Shown piece by piece: positions 7,745-16,727 of a stretch of DNA of 58,246 bases. A program made the position numbers and the translations under genes. Numbering within the stretch: position 1 is the first letter of the stretch; every line of letters begins with the position of its first letter. The DNA is from Pseudomonas sp. Irchel 3E20 (GTDB lineage: Bacteria > Pseudomonadota > Gammaproteobacteria > Pseudomonadales > Pseudomonadaceae). The DNA is taken from the NCBI RefSeq assembly GCF_900187645.1, contig NZ_FYEE01000018.1:1-58246 (forward strand), given 5' to 3'. The notes under the pieces were generated by a model. That model had not been told where the DNA came from. It searched no databases and saw only the letters and a program-made list of their open reading frames with translations.

Positions 7745-10069
7745 TTAATTCATCCAGCCCTTGACCCAATCCATCACCGAATCGCCGGATGCCGGGGTTT
7801 CCCCTGCACAGGCCGCGCCGGGAGGCGGCTCGCTGCCGCGAATATACGGCATCTGCACCGCGCCCGGACAACTGGCTTCAGAGCCCTGCCCGGTGCGTGA
7901 ATCGACCCACGCCAGAACGATGTTGTCCGGCTGCGGCATGTCCAGCGGCAATGGGTCGGCCTTGCGCATGAAACTGCTCCACACCTGCAATGCCCCTGTA
8001 GCGCCGGTAAACGGCGTCTTGCCGTTGTCATCACGGCCCATCCACACCACCGCCAGCAAGTCCTGGCTGAAACCGGCGAACCAACTGTCCCGCGAATCGT
8101 TACTGGTGCCGGTCTTGCCGGCCAGCGCCAGGGTCTTGGGCAGCACGTTGTAGACCGAGCTGCCCGTGCCCTCGCGCATCACCCGTTGCATGGCGCTTTG
8201 GATCAGGTAGATGGAACCCGGGTCAAAGCGTTGCTGGATCTGGAATGGATAACGCTTGAGCGGTTCGCCCTCGGCGGTCAGTACGCTGCGGATGCCCCGC
8301 ATTGGCGTGTTGAAGCCGCCGTTGGCCAGGGTCTGGTACATGGTGGCCACTTCCATCGGGCTCAGGCCGCCGGCCCCCAGCAGCATCGATGGGAACGCCG
8401 GGAATTCCCGGGTCACGCCCAGGCGAGCGAGGGTCTTGAGCACATTGGGCACGCCCACTTCCAGGCCCAGGCGCGCCGTGGACAGGTTGTAGGAGTGGGC
8501 CAGCCCTTGATAGAGGAACACGGTGCCATGGGAGCGGCGGTCGTAGTTCTGCGGCTTCCACACCTGGCCGTCCGCGCCCTTGACCGAGAACGCTTCGTCG
8601 GAGAGCCAACTGGTGAGGGTGTACTGGCTCGGTTTCTCCAGCGCGGTCAGGTAAACCGCCGGTTTAATCAGCGAGCCGATGGGCCGCACCGCGTCCAGGG
8701 CCCGGTTGAAGCCGGCGAAACTGGCCTGGCGGCTGCCGATCATGGCCTGTACTTCACCGGTTTCCGGGTTGGTGACGACCATGGCCGCTTCAACCTCGTC
8801 CGCGCCTTTGCGCCCGGCCAGGCGTTTGAACGTGTCGTTGACCGAGGCCTCGGCTTTCATCTGCAGGATCGGGTCAAAACTGGTGAAGATACGCAGCCCT
8901 TCTTCGGTCAAGTCTTCGTCGCGGTAGTCTTCGCGCAACTGGCGCTTGACCAAGTCAAGGAACCCGGGGAAGGAACTGTCGGCCAGGCTGCCACGCTTGG
9001 TCACACCCAAGGGCATCTTCTTCGCGGCGGCCACTTGCTCGGCGCTGGCGACGCCCTGCTGCTCCAGCAGGTCGAGCACCAGGTTGCGCCGCTCCAGGGC
9101 GCGTTCGGGGTAACGGCGCGGGTTATAGGAGGACGGCCCCTTGACCATGCCCACCAGCAGCGCCACCTGATGCAACTTGAGCTCGGACAGAGGCTGGCTG
9201 AAAAAGAACTGGCTGGCCAGCCCGAAACCGTGCACGGCGCGCTGGCCGTCCTGGCCGACGAACACCTCGTTGAGGTACGCCTCGAGAATCTCGCGCTTGT
9301 CGTAATGCAACTCCAGCAGCAACGCCATCATCGCTTCGGTCAGTTTGCGCGACAGGCTGCGCTCGTTGGTCAGGTAGAAGTTCTTGACCAATTGCTGGGT
9401 CAGGGTACTGCCGCCCTGGCGCATTTTGCCCGACGAGGTGTTGACCCAGACCGCCCGCGCAATCGACTTGGGCGATACGCCAAAGTGCTGGTAGAAGTCG
9501 CGGTCTTCGACCGTGACCAGGGTCTCGAGAAGGAACGGCGGCACCTGGTCGATTTTGATGAGGATGCGGTCTTCCAGGTTTTTCGGGTACAAGCCGCCGA
9601 TCAGCAGCGGCTCCAGGCGCACCACCGCGACTTTCGCGCCCTTGGCGCCAGAGAGCTCGGCTACGTAGTCGCCAGAAAAGCGCACACGCACCGGTTGCGC
9701 CTGCTCCATGCCTTCATAGAACTGGAAGCCACGGGTGTTGAGTTCAACGGTATTGCCGTTGACCGAGGCCGCGCCGGGGCCGTTGGCGATACTTTCGCGG
9801 CGATAGCCCAAGGCGTCGAGTTCGGTAAGGAAATCGTCCTTGCTCAGCTTTTGCCCGACGAACAGCTCCAACGGGCGGGCATACACTTTGGCGGGGATGG
9901 TCCAGCGCTTGCCGGAAAACTTCTCTTGGACCACGGCATCGAGGTAAACCGCAAAGCCAGCGACGATCACAAGGCCTACCAGGCCCAGCTTCAACGCCCA
10001 GCCGAGCCAGGGGCGCAGGCCGCTAGAGGAGGTTTTTTTACGGGAACGGGGGGATCGGGTACGAGTCAT
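7745..10069 (-). CDS. mrcB: Penicillin-binding protein 1B, bifunctional glycosyltransferase/transpeptidase
   Basis: This 774-residue class A PBP polymerises and cross-links peptidoglycan. It has a short basic cytoplasmic tail and one membrane helix (about residues 24-45). A UB2H-like segment follows (LELFVGQKLSKDDF), then a GT51 domain with the catalytic glutamate motif TVEDRDFYQHFG. The transpeptidase domain has S-x-x-K as GSLIK, S-x-N as SYN and K-T-G as GKTGTSND. The C-terminus has a few extra cysteines. It heads the operon with lpoP and yqcC. Confidence 0.95.
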   Translation of the reverse strand: MTRTRSPRSRKKTSSSGLRPWLGWALKLGLVGLVIVAGFAVYLDAVVQEKFSGKRWTIPAKVYARPLELFVGQKLSKDDFLTELDALGYRRESIANGPGAASVNGNTVELNTRGFQFYEGMEQAQPVRVRFSGDYVAELSGAKGAKVAVVRLEPLLIGGLYPKNLEDRILIKIDQVPPFLLETLVTVEDRDFYQHFGVSPKSIARAVWVNTSSGKMRQGGSTLTQQLVKNFYLTNERSLSRKLTEAMMALLLELHYDKREILEAYLNEVFVGQDGQRAVHGFGLASQFFFSQPLSELKLHQVALLVGMVKGPSSYNPRRYPERALERRNLVLDLLEQQGVASAEQVAAAKKMPLGVTKRGSLADSSFPGFLDLVKRQLREDYRDEDLTEEGLRIFTSFDPILQMKAEASVNDTFKRLAGRKGADEVEAAMVVTNPETGEVQAMIGSRQASFAGFNRALDAVRPIGSLIKPAVYLTALEKPSQYTLTSWLSDEAFSVKGADGQVWKPQNYDRRSHGTVFLYQGLAHSYNLSTARLGLEVGVPNVLKTLARLGVTREFPAFPSMLLGAGGLSPMEVATMYQTLANGGFNTPMRGIRSVLTAEGEPLKRYPFQIQQRFDPGSIYLIQSAMQRVMREGTGSSVYNVLPKTLALAGKTGTSNDSRDSWFAGFSQDLLAVVWMGRDDNGKTPFTGATGALQVWSSFMRKADPLPLDMPQPDNIVLAWVDSRTGQGSEASCPGAVQMPYIRGSEPPPGAACAGETPASGDSVMDWVKGWMN

Positions 10070-10186
10070 GGCGGCGGATTATACGCACTTTACTCATCGT
10101 CAACAGGCGCTGTCCGAGGTTTGCACGACCGCCGCATGCGGCCATAATGGCGCCCTTGAATTTTCCCCGACTCAGAAGGATCGCCT

Positions 10187-11743
10187 GTGAGCCAGTCATT
10201 GATCGCCGCCCTGCAAAACCCGGCCCTCTACCCCCATACCGTAGAAGGTTTCCAGGTCATTGAGACGCACATCTCTTGGGTACTGCTCACCGGCCCTTAC
10301 GCTTATAAAGTGAAGAAACCGGTCAATTTCGGTTTCCTGGACTTCACCGACCTGGCCTCGCGCGCGCATTTCTGCGCCGAAGAACTGCGCCTGAACCAGC
10401 GCCTGACCCAAGACCTGTACCTAGAGGTGCTGCCCATCACCGGCAGCGCCGAAGCCCCGCAACTGGGCGGTGACGGCCCGGTCATCGAATACGCGCTGAA
10501 AATGCGCCAATTCCCCCAGAGCCAATTGCTCAGCACCCTGCAAGCCAACAGCGAGCTGACCGCCAGCCACATCGACGACATGGCGCGCCAGATCGCCCGC
10601 TTCCACCTCGACTCCCCGCAAGTGCCCGCCGCCCACGACGCCGGCACCCCGGACAGCGTGATGGCACCGGTGTTGCAGAACTTCGAGCAAATCCTGCCGT
10701 TCCTCAGCGACAAGGCCGACCTGGTGCAACTTCAAGCCCTGCAAGCCTGGGCGCAAGCCAGCTTCGAGCGCCTCAAGCCGCTGTTCGCCCAGCGCAAGGC
10801 CGAGGGTTTTATCCGCGAATGCCACGGTGACATCCACCTGGGCAACGCCACGCTGATCGACGGCGCCGTGGTGATTTTCGACTGCATCGAGTTCAACGAA
10901 CCCTTCCGCTTCACCGACGTCTGGGCCGACACCGCGTTCCTGGCCATGGACCTGGAGGACCGCGGCCTCAAGAGCCTGGCGCGGCGGTTCGTCAGCCAAT
11001 ACCTGGAGCTGACCGGCGACTACCAGGGTCTGGTGCTGCTCAACTTCTATAAAGCCTACCGCGCCATGGTGCGCGCCAAGGTCAGCCTGTTCAGCATGCC
11101 GGCCGACGCCACCCCGGTGCAAAAGGCCACTACCCTGCGCCAGTACCGCAACTACGCCAACCTGGCGGAAAGCTACAGCACCATCCCGTCGCGTTTCCTG
11201 GCCATCACCAGCGGCGTCTCGGCCGTGGGCAAAAGCCACGTGGCCATGCGCCTGGTCGAAGCGCTGGGGGCGATCCGCCTGCGTTCGGATGTGGAGCGCA
11301 AGCGCCTGTTCGGTGAACAGCAGCAAGCCAACACCGTCGAAGCCGGGATCTACAGCGCCCAGGCCAGTGCCGACACTTACGGGCGCCTGCACCAGTTGGC
11401 CGACACCATCCTGCGCGCCGGTTTCCCGGTGGTGATCGACGCCACCTACCTCAAGCGCGACCAGCGTGAAGCCGCCGCCAAAGTCGCCGAAGCCACCGGG
11501 GCGCCGTTTTTGATCCTGGACTGCAACGCCCCGCAAGCCGTGATCGAGAGCTGGCTGGCCCGGCGCCAGGCCGACCGCAACGACCCCTCCGATGCCACCC
11601 TGGACGTGATCGCCGCCCAACAGGCCAGCCGCGACGCCCTCAGCCCTGCCGAAGTGCTGTGCAGTAAGCGGGTCGAAACCAATGAAAGCGGCACCCTCGA
11701 CGCGTTGGTGGCGCACATTCGCCAGCGTCTGCCAGGGCTCTAA
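10187..11743 (+). CDS. Bifunctional aminoglycoside phosphotransferase-like/ATP-binding protein
   Basis: The 518-residue protein fuses two domains. The N-terminal half resembles an APH-type kinase with the catalytic loop ECHGDIHLGN and a later metal-binding aspartate (IFDCIEF). The C-terminal third is a P-loop kinase-like domain with Walker A GVSAVGKS. The start is a GTG at 10187 preceded by AGAAGGA. It is divergent from mrcB. The P. aeruginosa homologue sits in the same position and its substrate is unknown; a role in antibiotic resistance should not be assumed. Confidence 0.85.
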   Translation: MSQSLIAALQNPALYPHTVEGFQVIETHISWVLLTGPYAYKVKKPVNFGFLDFTDLASRAHFCAEELRLNQRLTQDLYLEVLPITGSAEAPQLGGDGPVIEYALKMRQFPQSQLLSTLQANSELTASHIDDMARQIARFHLDSPQVPAAHDAGTPDSVMAPVLQNFEQILPFLSDKADLVQLQALQAWAQASFERLKPLFAQRKAEGFIRECHGDIHLGNATLIDGAVVIFDCIEFNEPFRFTDVWADTAFLAMDLEDRGLKSLARRFVSQYLELTGDYQGLVLLNFYKAYRAMVRAKVSLFSMPADATPVQKATTLRQYRNYANLAESYSTIPSRFLAITSGVSAVGKSHVAMRLVEALGAIRLRSDVERKRLFGEQQQANTVEAGIYSAQASADTYGRLHQLADTILRAGFPVVIDATYLKRDQREAAAKVAEATGAPFLILDCNAPQAVIESWLARRQADRNDPSDATLDVIAAQQASRDALSPAEVLCSKRVETNESGTLDALVAHIRQRLPGL

Positions 11744-11748
11744 GCCCT

Positions 11749-11790
11749 TTTTGCAGCCGTGAAGCCAAGGATGGCTTCACGGCTGCAAAA
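11749..11790. repeat. Perfect 19-bp inverted repeat
   Basis: Two perfect 19-base arms (11749-11767 and 11772-11790) flank an AGGA loop, just six bases past the preceding stop codon. The stem is very stable but has no T-tract on the plus strand. It may act as a transcript 3'-end hairpin or be a palindromic repeat. Confidence 0.6.
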
Positions 11791-11835
11791 TACTGGCACT
11801 ATACTGGCGTCATAAATCCAACAGGTGACGCCCTC

Positions 11836-12180
11836 ATGAGCCAGCCCAAATTGCTCGATACCCCGCTCTTTGCGCTCTTGCACAAAGACGACATCTCAGG
11901 CTTCAACCGCGAACGGCCCAAAGACACCCCCATCGACATGCGCGGAGGCGACTTCCGTGGCCTTGACCTGCGGGAACTGAACGCCGAAGGCATCGACTTC
12001 ACCGATAGCTACTTCCGTTCCGCCGACCTGCGTGGCCTGGACCTGCGCCATTCGTCGCTTGAGGGCGCCAGCCTGGCCCACGCGCAAATCTCCGGCACCT
12101 ACTTCCCGCCCGAGCTGAGTGCCGATGAGATTCTGATGTCGGTCAATTTCGGCACGCGCCTGCGCTACCGCACCCGCTGA
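11836..12180 (+). CDS. Pentapeptide repeat-containing protein
   Basis: The 114-residue protein contains several consecutive A(D/N)LXX-type pentapeptides between about residues 36 and 85 (DFRGL, DLREL, DFTDS, DLRGL, DLRHS, SLEGA). Such stretches form a right-handed quadrilateral beta-helix. The protein is too short to be a Qnr-type gyrase protector by length alone. The P. aeruginosa neighbourhood has a similar gene here. Its function is unknown and it seems to be transcribed alone. Confidence 0.8.
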   Translation: MSQPKLLDTPLFALLHKDDISGFNRERPKDTPIDMRGGDFRGLDLRELNAEGIDFTDSYFRSADLRGLDLRHSSLEGASLAHAQISGTYFPPELSADEILMSVNFGTRLRYRTR

Positions 12181-12426
12181 CCGCGCCGAGCGCTCAAGCC
12201 CGACGCTTTGCTCCCCGTGCTAGATCCTTGCGCAGTGCGCTCGCTGTGCAGAGCGGCTCGCCCTCAAACTTCTCCTACAGGCACTTAGGGCCTTTCCTAA
12301 GCCTTGATTTCTAGTTTCTTAGACGCTTTTGAATCAAAACCTACCAAAGAATCACGATTTTCCTACTGAACGCTACACTCCTTGCAGGCATGCCCACGCA
12401 CCGTTCGGCCGTCGCAAGGAGGCTTG

Positions 12427-12699
12427 ATGAATGATGAATTGCAACACCTGAAAAACCTTGGCAAGACGTCGGCGCAGTGGCTGCATGCCGTGGGCATCCA
12501 TAGCGCGTCGGACCTGCGGCGCCTGGGGGCAGTGGATGCCTACCGGGCCGTACGCACCCGGGGCTTTCGCGCTTCTAAAGTGTTGCTTTATGCCATTGAA
12601 GGCGCATTGATGGACGTGCACTGGAACGACATTCCCGCCGAGCGCAAGGAGGCCTTGAACCGGCAACTGGACGCGATTTCTGCCCGGCACAAAAGTTAA
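12427..12699 (+). CDS. TfoX C-terminal domain protein
   Basis: This 90-residue protein matches the TfoX/Sxy C-terminal domain: an N-terminal LKNLGKTSAQWL motif, a helix-hairpin-helix-like GIHSASDLRRLG, and ALMDVHWNDIP near the end. Full-length TfoX (a competence regulator) has an extra N-terminal domain that is missing here. The start at 12427 follows AAGGAGG by four bases. The same small gene precedes the prrF locus in P. aeruginosa. Its role is unknown. Confidence 0.85.
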   Translation: MNDELQHLKNLGKTSAQWLHAVGIHSASDLRRLGAVDAYRAVRTRGFRASKVLLYAIEGALMDVHWNDIPAERKEALNRQLDAISARHKS

Positions 12700-12806
12700 G
12701 GCACAAAGACTGCGCCACAGCCACCCGAAAAAAACACCAAACCCCAGTATTTACGGGTGCTCCGGGCCAATCCAGGGCCCGCGCAGAAGAATTTGATAAA
12801 CAGCCG

Positions 12807-12834
12807 TTGACTTAAGAATGAGAATCGTTATTAT
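12807..12834 (+). promoter_or_regulatory. PrrF promoter with overlapping Fur box
   Basis: The promoter reads TTGACT (12807-12812), a 16-bp spacer and TATTAT (12829-12834). A Fur-box-like sequence TGAGAATCGTTATTA (12819-12833) covers the spacer and -10 element and matches most of the 7-1-7 consensus. Fur with iron would block transcription directly, so the sRNA should be made under iron starvation. Confidence 0.85.
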
Positions 12835-12840
12835 TGGCGC

Positions 12841-12955
12841 AACTGGTCGCGAGATCAGTCGATAATCTGGAAGGCCAGTGGTTCGGACTCTCAGCTTATC
12901 TCCTCATCAGGCTAATCACGGTTATTTGACCCGGCTCATCGCCGGGTCTTTTTTT
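12841..12955 (+). ncRNA. prrF: PrrF-type iron-responsive small RNA
   Basis: The transcript would begin with AACTGGTCGCGAGATCAG, the characteristic start of PrrF. It contains the conserved single-stranded core CTCCTCATCAGGCTAATCAC and ends in a terminator stem GACCCGGC/GCCGGGTC followed by seven T (12928-12955). PrrF RNAs act with Hfq to repress mRNAs of iron-rich, non-essential proteins when iron is scarce. The neighbours match the P. aeruginosa prrF locus, but only one copy is present here. Confidence 0.93.
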
Positions 12956-12974
12956 GCCTGCACAAAAGTGCGCC

Positions 12975-13721
12975 TCAGGCTTGCAGACACGCCGACAACT
13001 CGTCCAACAGGCCGATGGCGCCCATACGCAAGCGCTCAGGATTGAGCCATTCATCGCCAAAACGGCTGTGCACTAGGTCCACGTACAGGCGCACATCGTC
13101 CAGGGTACGGATGCCGCCGCAGACCTTGATCCCCACCGGCGCCTCGCTCTCGGCAATGGCCGTCAGGATGATCCGTACCGCCTGCTCCGTGGCGCTGACC
13201 GGGCTTTTACCGGTGCTGGTCTTGATGAAGTCGGCGCCGGCCTCGATCGCGTCGAGGCTCGCGCGGCGAATCAGTTGCGGGTCACGCAGCACGCCGGTTT
13301 CCAGGATCACCTTGAACCGCACCCGCCCCTCGCACACAGCGCGACAGGCTCCCAGCAGGGCCTTGGCCGGCTCTGCCTCGGCAGCGATCAACGCGTGATA
13401 GGGGTAGACCACGTCGACCTCATCCACCCCCGCCGCGATGGCTTGCTCGATGTCCGCGATGATCGGCGCAATACGGCTGCCGCCGAACGGGAAGTTGGCC
13501 ACCGTGACCAGCCGCACGCTGGGGCAATCGAGTTGGCGCAGGGTTTTCCGGGCCAGGGCGACGAAGCGCGGGTAGACACACACCGATGCCACCGGGCCGA
13601 ATGGTGTCAGTGCGCGGCGGCACAATTCGACAATGTGTGCGTCATTATCCGCGGCGTTGAGTGAAGTCAGATCAAGTAAACCGATAGCAAGGTGCGCCAG
13701 CTCTTTGCCTGTTGATTCCAT
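12975..13721 (-). CDS. deoC: Deoxyribose-phosphate aldolase
   Basis: DeoC cleaves 2-deoxyribose-5-phosphate to glyceraldehyde-3-phosphate and acetaldehyde. The 248-residue TIM barrel has the Schiff-base lysine K167 in FIKTSTGK and the second lysine K199 in GIKVCGGI. GVDEVDVV, with the catalytic acid, lies near residue 100. No other deoxynucleoside catabolism genes flank it. It stands alone between the PrrF gene and the heme importer, two loci that are close together in P. aeruginosa, so it looks like an insertion. Confidence 0.93.
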   Translation of the reverse strand: MESTGKELAHLAIGLLDLTSLNAADNDAHIVELCRRALTPFGPVASVCVYPRFVALARKTLRQLDCPSVRLVTVANFPFGGSRIAPIIADIEQAIAAGVDEVDVVYPYHALIAAEAEPAKALLGACRAVCEGRVRFKVILETGVLRDPQLIRRASLDAIEAGADFIKTSTGKSPVSATEQAVRIILTAIAESEAPVGIKVCGGIRTLDDVRLYVDLVHSRFGDEWLNPERLRMGAIGLLDELSACLQA

Positions 13722-13857
13722 AAGCTCTCCCGCTGCCCGTGCAGCCTCTACCTGTCAACGGCACAAAGGGTAAAGAGCCTGTGGCGGCGTGTCTCACGCC
13801 GGGAGCAAGTAAGGAAGCCAGCTACTCGATTCCGGGAAAGGTCTTAGGAACGCCTCA

Positions 13858-14625
13858 TCAGCGGGCAATAATCAGCGGATGACCGCGCTCCGGGTGTGGC
13901 TGCACCAGCACCTCCAGGCCAAACACCGCTTTGAGCGGCACCGGCAGCAGGACCTTGGCCGGGCTGTCCAGGGCGAAGGACCGGCCGTCCTGCAGCAGCA
14001 GAATGCGGTCGCAGTAGCGGGCCGCCAGGTTCAGGTCATGGAGGATCACCAGCACCGCCGCGCCGCGGTCGGCGAAGGTGCGGATGGCGTGCAGCGTGGT
14101 GTGCTGGTGCAAGGGGTCGAGCATGGAGGTCGGCTCGTCCAGCAGCAGGGTTTGCCCCGCCTCCCCCGGCCACAGCTGCGCCAGGACCCGAGCCAAGTGG
14201 ACGCGCTGGCGTTCACCGCCCGACAGCGCCAGGTAACTGCGCCCGTGCAAATGGCCGACATCCGCGGCGGCCAGTGCGGCCTCGATGATCTCGTCGTCGC
14301 GAACCCGGCCGCTGTGGTGGGGCAAGCGGCCCATGCCCACCACTTCTTCGACACGAAAGGCAAACTCCAGGGTCGAGGCTTGCGGCAACACCGCCAGCCG
14401 CTGGGCCCGTTGCATACCGGGCCAGTGGGCCAGTTCGTCCTGGTCCAGCCAGACCTTGCCTTGATCCGGCTTCAACTCGCCACACAAGGCGCCGAGCAAG
14501 GTACTTTTGCCCGCGCCGTTGGGGCCAAGCACCCCCAGCACTTCGCCAGGGTTAAGGTGCAGGTTGATATCCGCCAGCACGGTTTTGTCGCCGCGCCGAA
14601 TGTGCAGGTTTTCTACGCGCAACAT
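13858..14625 (-). CDS. hmuV: Heme ABC transporter ATP-binding protein
   Basis: This 255-residue ATPase energises heme import across the inner membrane. Walker A (GPNGAGKST), the ABC signature (LSGGERQR) and Walker B (LLLDEPTSMLDP) are intact, with the switch histidine after them (ILHDLN). Its ATG touches the stop of the permease gene, so hmuT-hmuU-hmuV form one coupled unit. PhuV is the P. aeruginosa name. It resembles B12 and siderophore ATPases, so heme specificity rests on gene order beside the PrrF locus. Confidence 0.9.
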   Translation of the reverse strand: MLRVENLHIRRGDKTVLADINLHLNPGEVLGVLGPNGAGKSTLLGALCGELKPDQGKVWLDQDELAHWPGMQRAQRLAVLPQASTLEFAFRVEEVVGMGRLPHHSGRVRDDEIIEAALAAADVGHLHGRSYLALSGGERQRVHLARVLAQLWPGEAGQTLLLDEPTSMLDPLHQHTTLHAIRTFADRGAAVLVILHDLNLAARYCDRILLLQDGRSFALDSPAKVLLPVPLKAVFGLEVLVQPHPERGHPLIIAR

Positions 14626-15662
14626 CAGGCACGGCCTCGCAGCAGCAAATATAGGAAGAACGGCGCGCCGATAAATGCGGTAACAATGCCAATAGGCAGC
14701 TCCGCCGGTGCCAGCGCCAGGCGCGCCACCAGGTCGGCGAACAGCAGCAGAGTCGCCCCGGCCAGCACCGAGGCCGGCAGCAGCACGCGGTGGTCCGGCC
14801 CGGCCAACAAGCGCACCAGGTGCGGCACCACCAAGCCGACGAAACCGATCATCCCCGCCGCCGCCACGGCCGCACCCACGCCCAGTGCGGTACAGAACAC
14901 CAATTCACGCTTGAGGCGCTCGACGTCGATGCCCAAGTGGCCGGCCTCCGATTCGCCCAGCAACAGGGCATTGAGGGCCTTGGCCCGGCGTGGCAGCCAC
15001 AGCGCCACCGCCGCGCTGACCAACAGCAACGGCCACAACCGCGCATAACTGGCGCCGTTGAGGCTGCCCAGGTTCCAGAACGTCAGGGTGCGCAATGTGG
15101 CGTCGTCGGCCAGGTAAGTGAACAGGCCCACCACTGAGGTGGCCAGCGCCGTCAGGGCGATGCCCGCCAGCAGCATGGTGGCGACGTTGGTCTGGCCATT
15201 GCGCCGGCCCAGGCGATAGACCAGCGCAGTCACGCCCAAGCCACCGATAAACGCGCACACCGACAACAGATACGGCCCCAGCCCTTCGGGCAAACCACCA
15301 AACGCCGAGCCGAAGACGATGGCAATCGCCGCGCCCAGGGCCGCGCCGCTGGAAACCCCCACCAGGCCCGGGTCCGCCAGGGGGTTGCGGAACAGCCCCT
15401 GCATGGCCACGCCAGACAACGCCAGCACCCCGCCCACCGCCAACCCCAGCAGGGTGCGCGGTAGGCGGATCTGGCCGAGGATCAATTCCGCCTGCTCCAA
15501 CCCCTCGGGAGCCAGCGGCACACCGAGCAGGCGCAGGGCCGCGCGCAAGGTATCGAACAACGGCAGGCTCACCGGGCCCAGGGCCAGCGACAGCCAAGTC
15601 GCCAACAAACACAGCAGGCCCAGGCCGATGAACAGCGCGCGCGGCTTGACCAGCGTCCTCAT
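14625..15662 (-). CDS. hmuU: Heme ABC transporter permease
   Basis: This is a FecCD/BtuC-type permease of 345 residues with about nine to ten membrane helices. Family motifs visible include LPRTLLGLAVGGVLALSG near the first third and PHLVRLLAGPDHR near the end, which contacts the ATPase. It overlaps hmuT by four bases (ATGA) and hmuV by one. Together with HmuT and HmuV it would carry heme from periplasm to cytoplasm. Confidence 0.9.
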   Translation of the reverse strand: MRTLVKPRALFIGLGLLCLLATWLSLALGPVSLPLFDTLRAALRLLGVPLAPEGLEQAELILGQIRLPRTLLGLAVGGVLALSGVAMQGLFRNPLADPGLVGVSSGAALGAAIAIVFGSAFGGLPEGLGPYLLSVCAFIGGLGVTALVYRLGRRNGQTNVATMLLAGIALTALATSVVGLFTYLADDATLRTLTFWNLGSLNGASYARLWPLLLVSAAVALWLPRRAKALNALLLGESEAGHLGIDVERLKRELVFCTALGVGAAVAAAGMIGFVGLVVPHLVRLLAGPDHRVLLPASVLAGATLLLFADLVARLALAPAELPIGIVTAFIGAPFFLYLLLRGRA

Positions 15663-16543
15663 GGGGCGGCTTTGGCCGCAGGCGCCTGGGCATAGAACTC
15701 ACCCGCCAGCGTCAGCAGGCGCTGGGGCAGACGCGGCCCCAGGCCCCCGACGAGCAGGGTCGGGTCCAGCTCGAACACCCGGCCGGCCTTGGCCGCAGGG
15801 GTGCTGGCGAAGATCGGGTTTTCCCTGAACAACGCCGCCCGCGCCGCTTCGCCGAACAGGCTGCGGTCGGAGAACACCAGCACGTCCGGGCTGAGGCCGG
15901 CCAGGGACTCGACGGAAAACGGCTTGTAGCCCGTGTGGCTGGCCAAGTTGCGCCCGCCCGCGCGCTGCACCACCCAATCGGCGGCGGTGTCCTTGCCCGC
16001 CACCAGCGATTTGCCGCCGGCATTGCCGATCACCACCAGCACCCCCGGGGCCTGGGCGCGGGTTTGCGCCTCGCGCACCCATACGGCCTGCTGGTCGAGG
16101 CGCTGTTGATACACCGTGAACAGCCGCGCAGCCTCTGCTTCAGCACCAAGTAGCGTGCCCAGGCGTTGCAGGTTGGCCTGCAAGACGGGCAGCTCAGGCT
16201 CGGCAGAAAACAACTCGACCTGCACCCCGGCGCTGCGAATTTGCGCCAGCACCGGCGGCGGGCCCATTTCATCGGTGCCCACCAGGATCTGCGGGCGCAG
16301 GCTCAAAATGCCCTCGGCCGACAACTGGCGCTGATAGCCAATGCTAGGCAGTGCCTTGAGCGCCTCGGGGTGCTGGCTGGTGGTATCGACCCCGACCAAT
16401 CTAGACTCCCCGCCCAGGGCACTGACCCACTCGGACAACGCGCCCCCGGCACTGACCCAGCGCTGTGCCACATCGGCCGCGAACGCCGTCGGGTTGAACA
16501 GCAGGGCGGCACAGAACGCGACGGTGAGGGTACGCAGGCGCAT
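15659..16543 (-). CDS. hmuT: Periplasmic heme-binding protein
   Basis: The 294-residue protein has a signal peptide (about residues 1-22, ending AFA) and the two-lobed fold of cluster III binding proteins. The N-terminal lobe has LVGVDTTSQHPEAL and the C-terminal lobe has GLSPDVLVFSD. The family binds heme via a tyrosine or histidine that I cannot fix by eye. It is the first gene of the heme importer unit, and a Fur-box-like site lies about 90 bases upstream. No outer-membrane receptor or heme chaperone gene accompanies it here. Confidence 0.88.
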   Translation of the reverse strand: MRLRTLTVAFCAALLFNPTAFAADVAQRWVSAGGALSEWVSALGGESRLVGVDTTSQHPEALKALPSIGYQRQLSAEGILSLRPQILVGTDEMGPPPVLAQIRSAGVQVELFSAEPELPVLQANLQRLGTLLGAEAEAARLFTVYQQRLDQQAVWVREAQTRAQAPGVLVVIGNAGGKSLVAGKDTAADWVVQRAGGRNLASHTGYKPFSVESLAGLSPDVLVFSDRSLFGEAARAALFRENPIFASTPAAKAGRVFELDPTLLVGGLGPRLPQRLLTLAGEFYAQAPAAKAAP

Positions 16544-16632
16544 AGCAGGTTTCCTTTATGGCTAGGCTGGTTGTGTCAGGCCGCGCGGTGGGGGCCTCTA
16601 TACAGCGGTGCACGGCTGGCGAAGCCGGCATT

Positions 16633-16647
16633 TGATAATTGTTTGCA
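16633..16647 (-). promoter_or_regulatory. Fur-box candidate upstream of hmuT
   Basis: TGATAATTGTTTGCA has a perfect left half (TGATAAT) and a degenerate right half of the 7-1-7 Fur consensus. It lies about 90 bases upstream of hmuT, in the gap shared with the divergent Rieske gene. Iron control of heme uptake by Fur is standard in pseudomonads. Confidence 0.55.
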
Positions 16648-16727
16648 TTTGAACGTCAAGCACTGACATTTCCCCTTACCGTGGGATGATCGCCCAGGCC
16701 CGCCGCCTGCGGCACTTGAGGAAAGAC

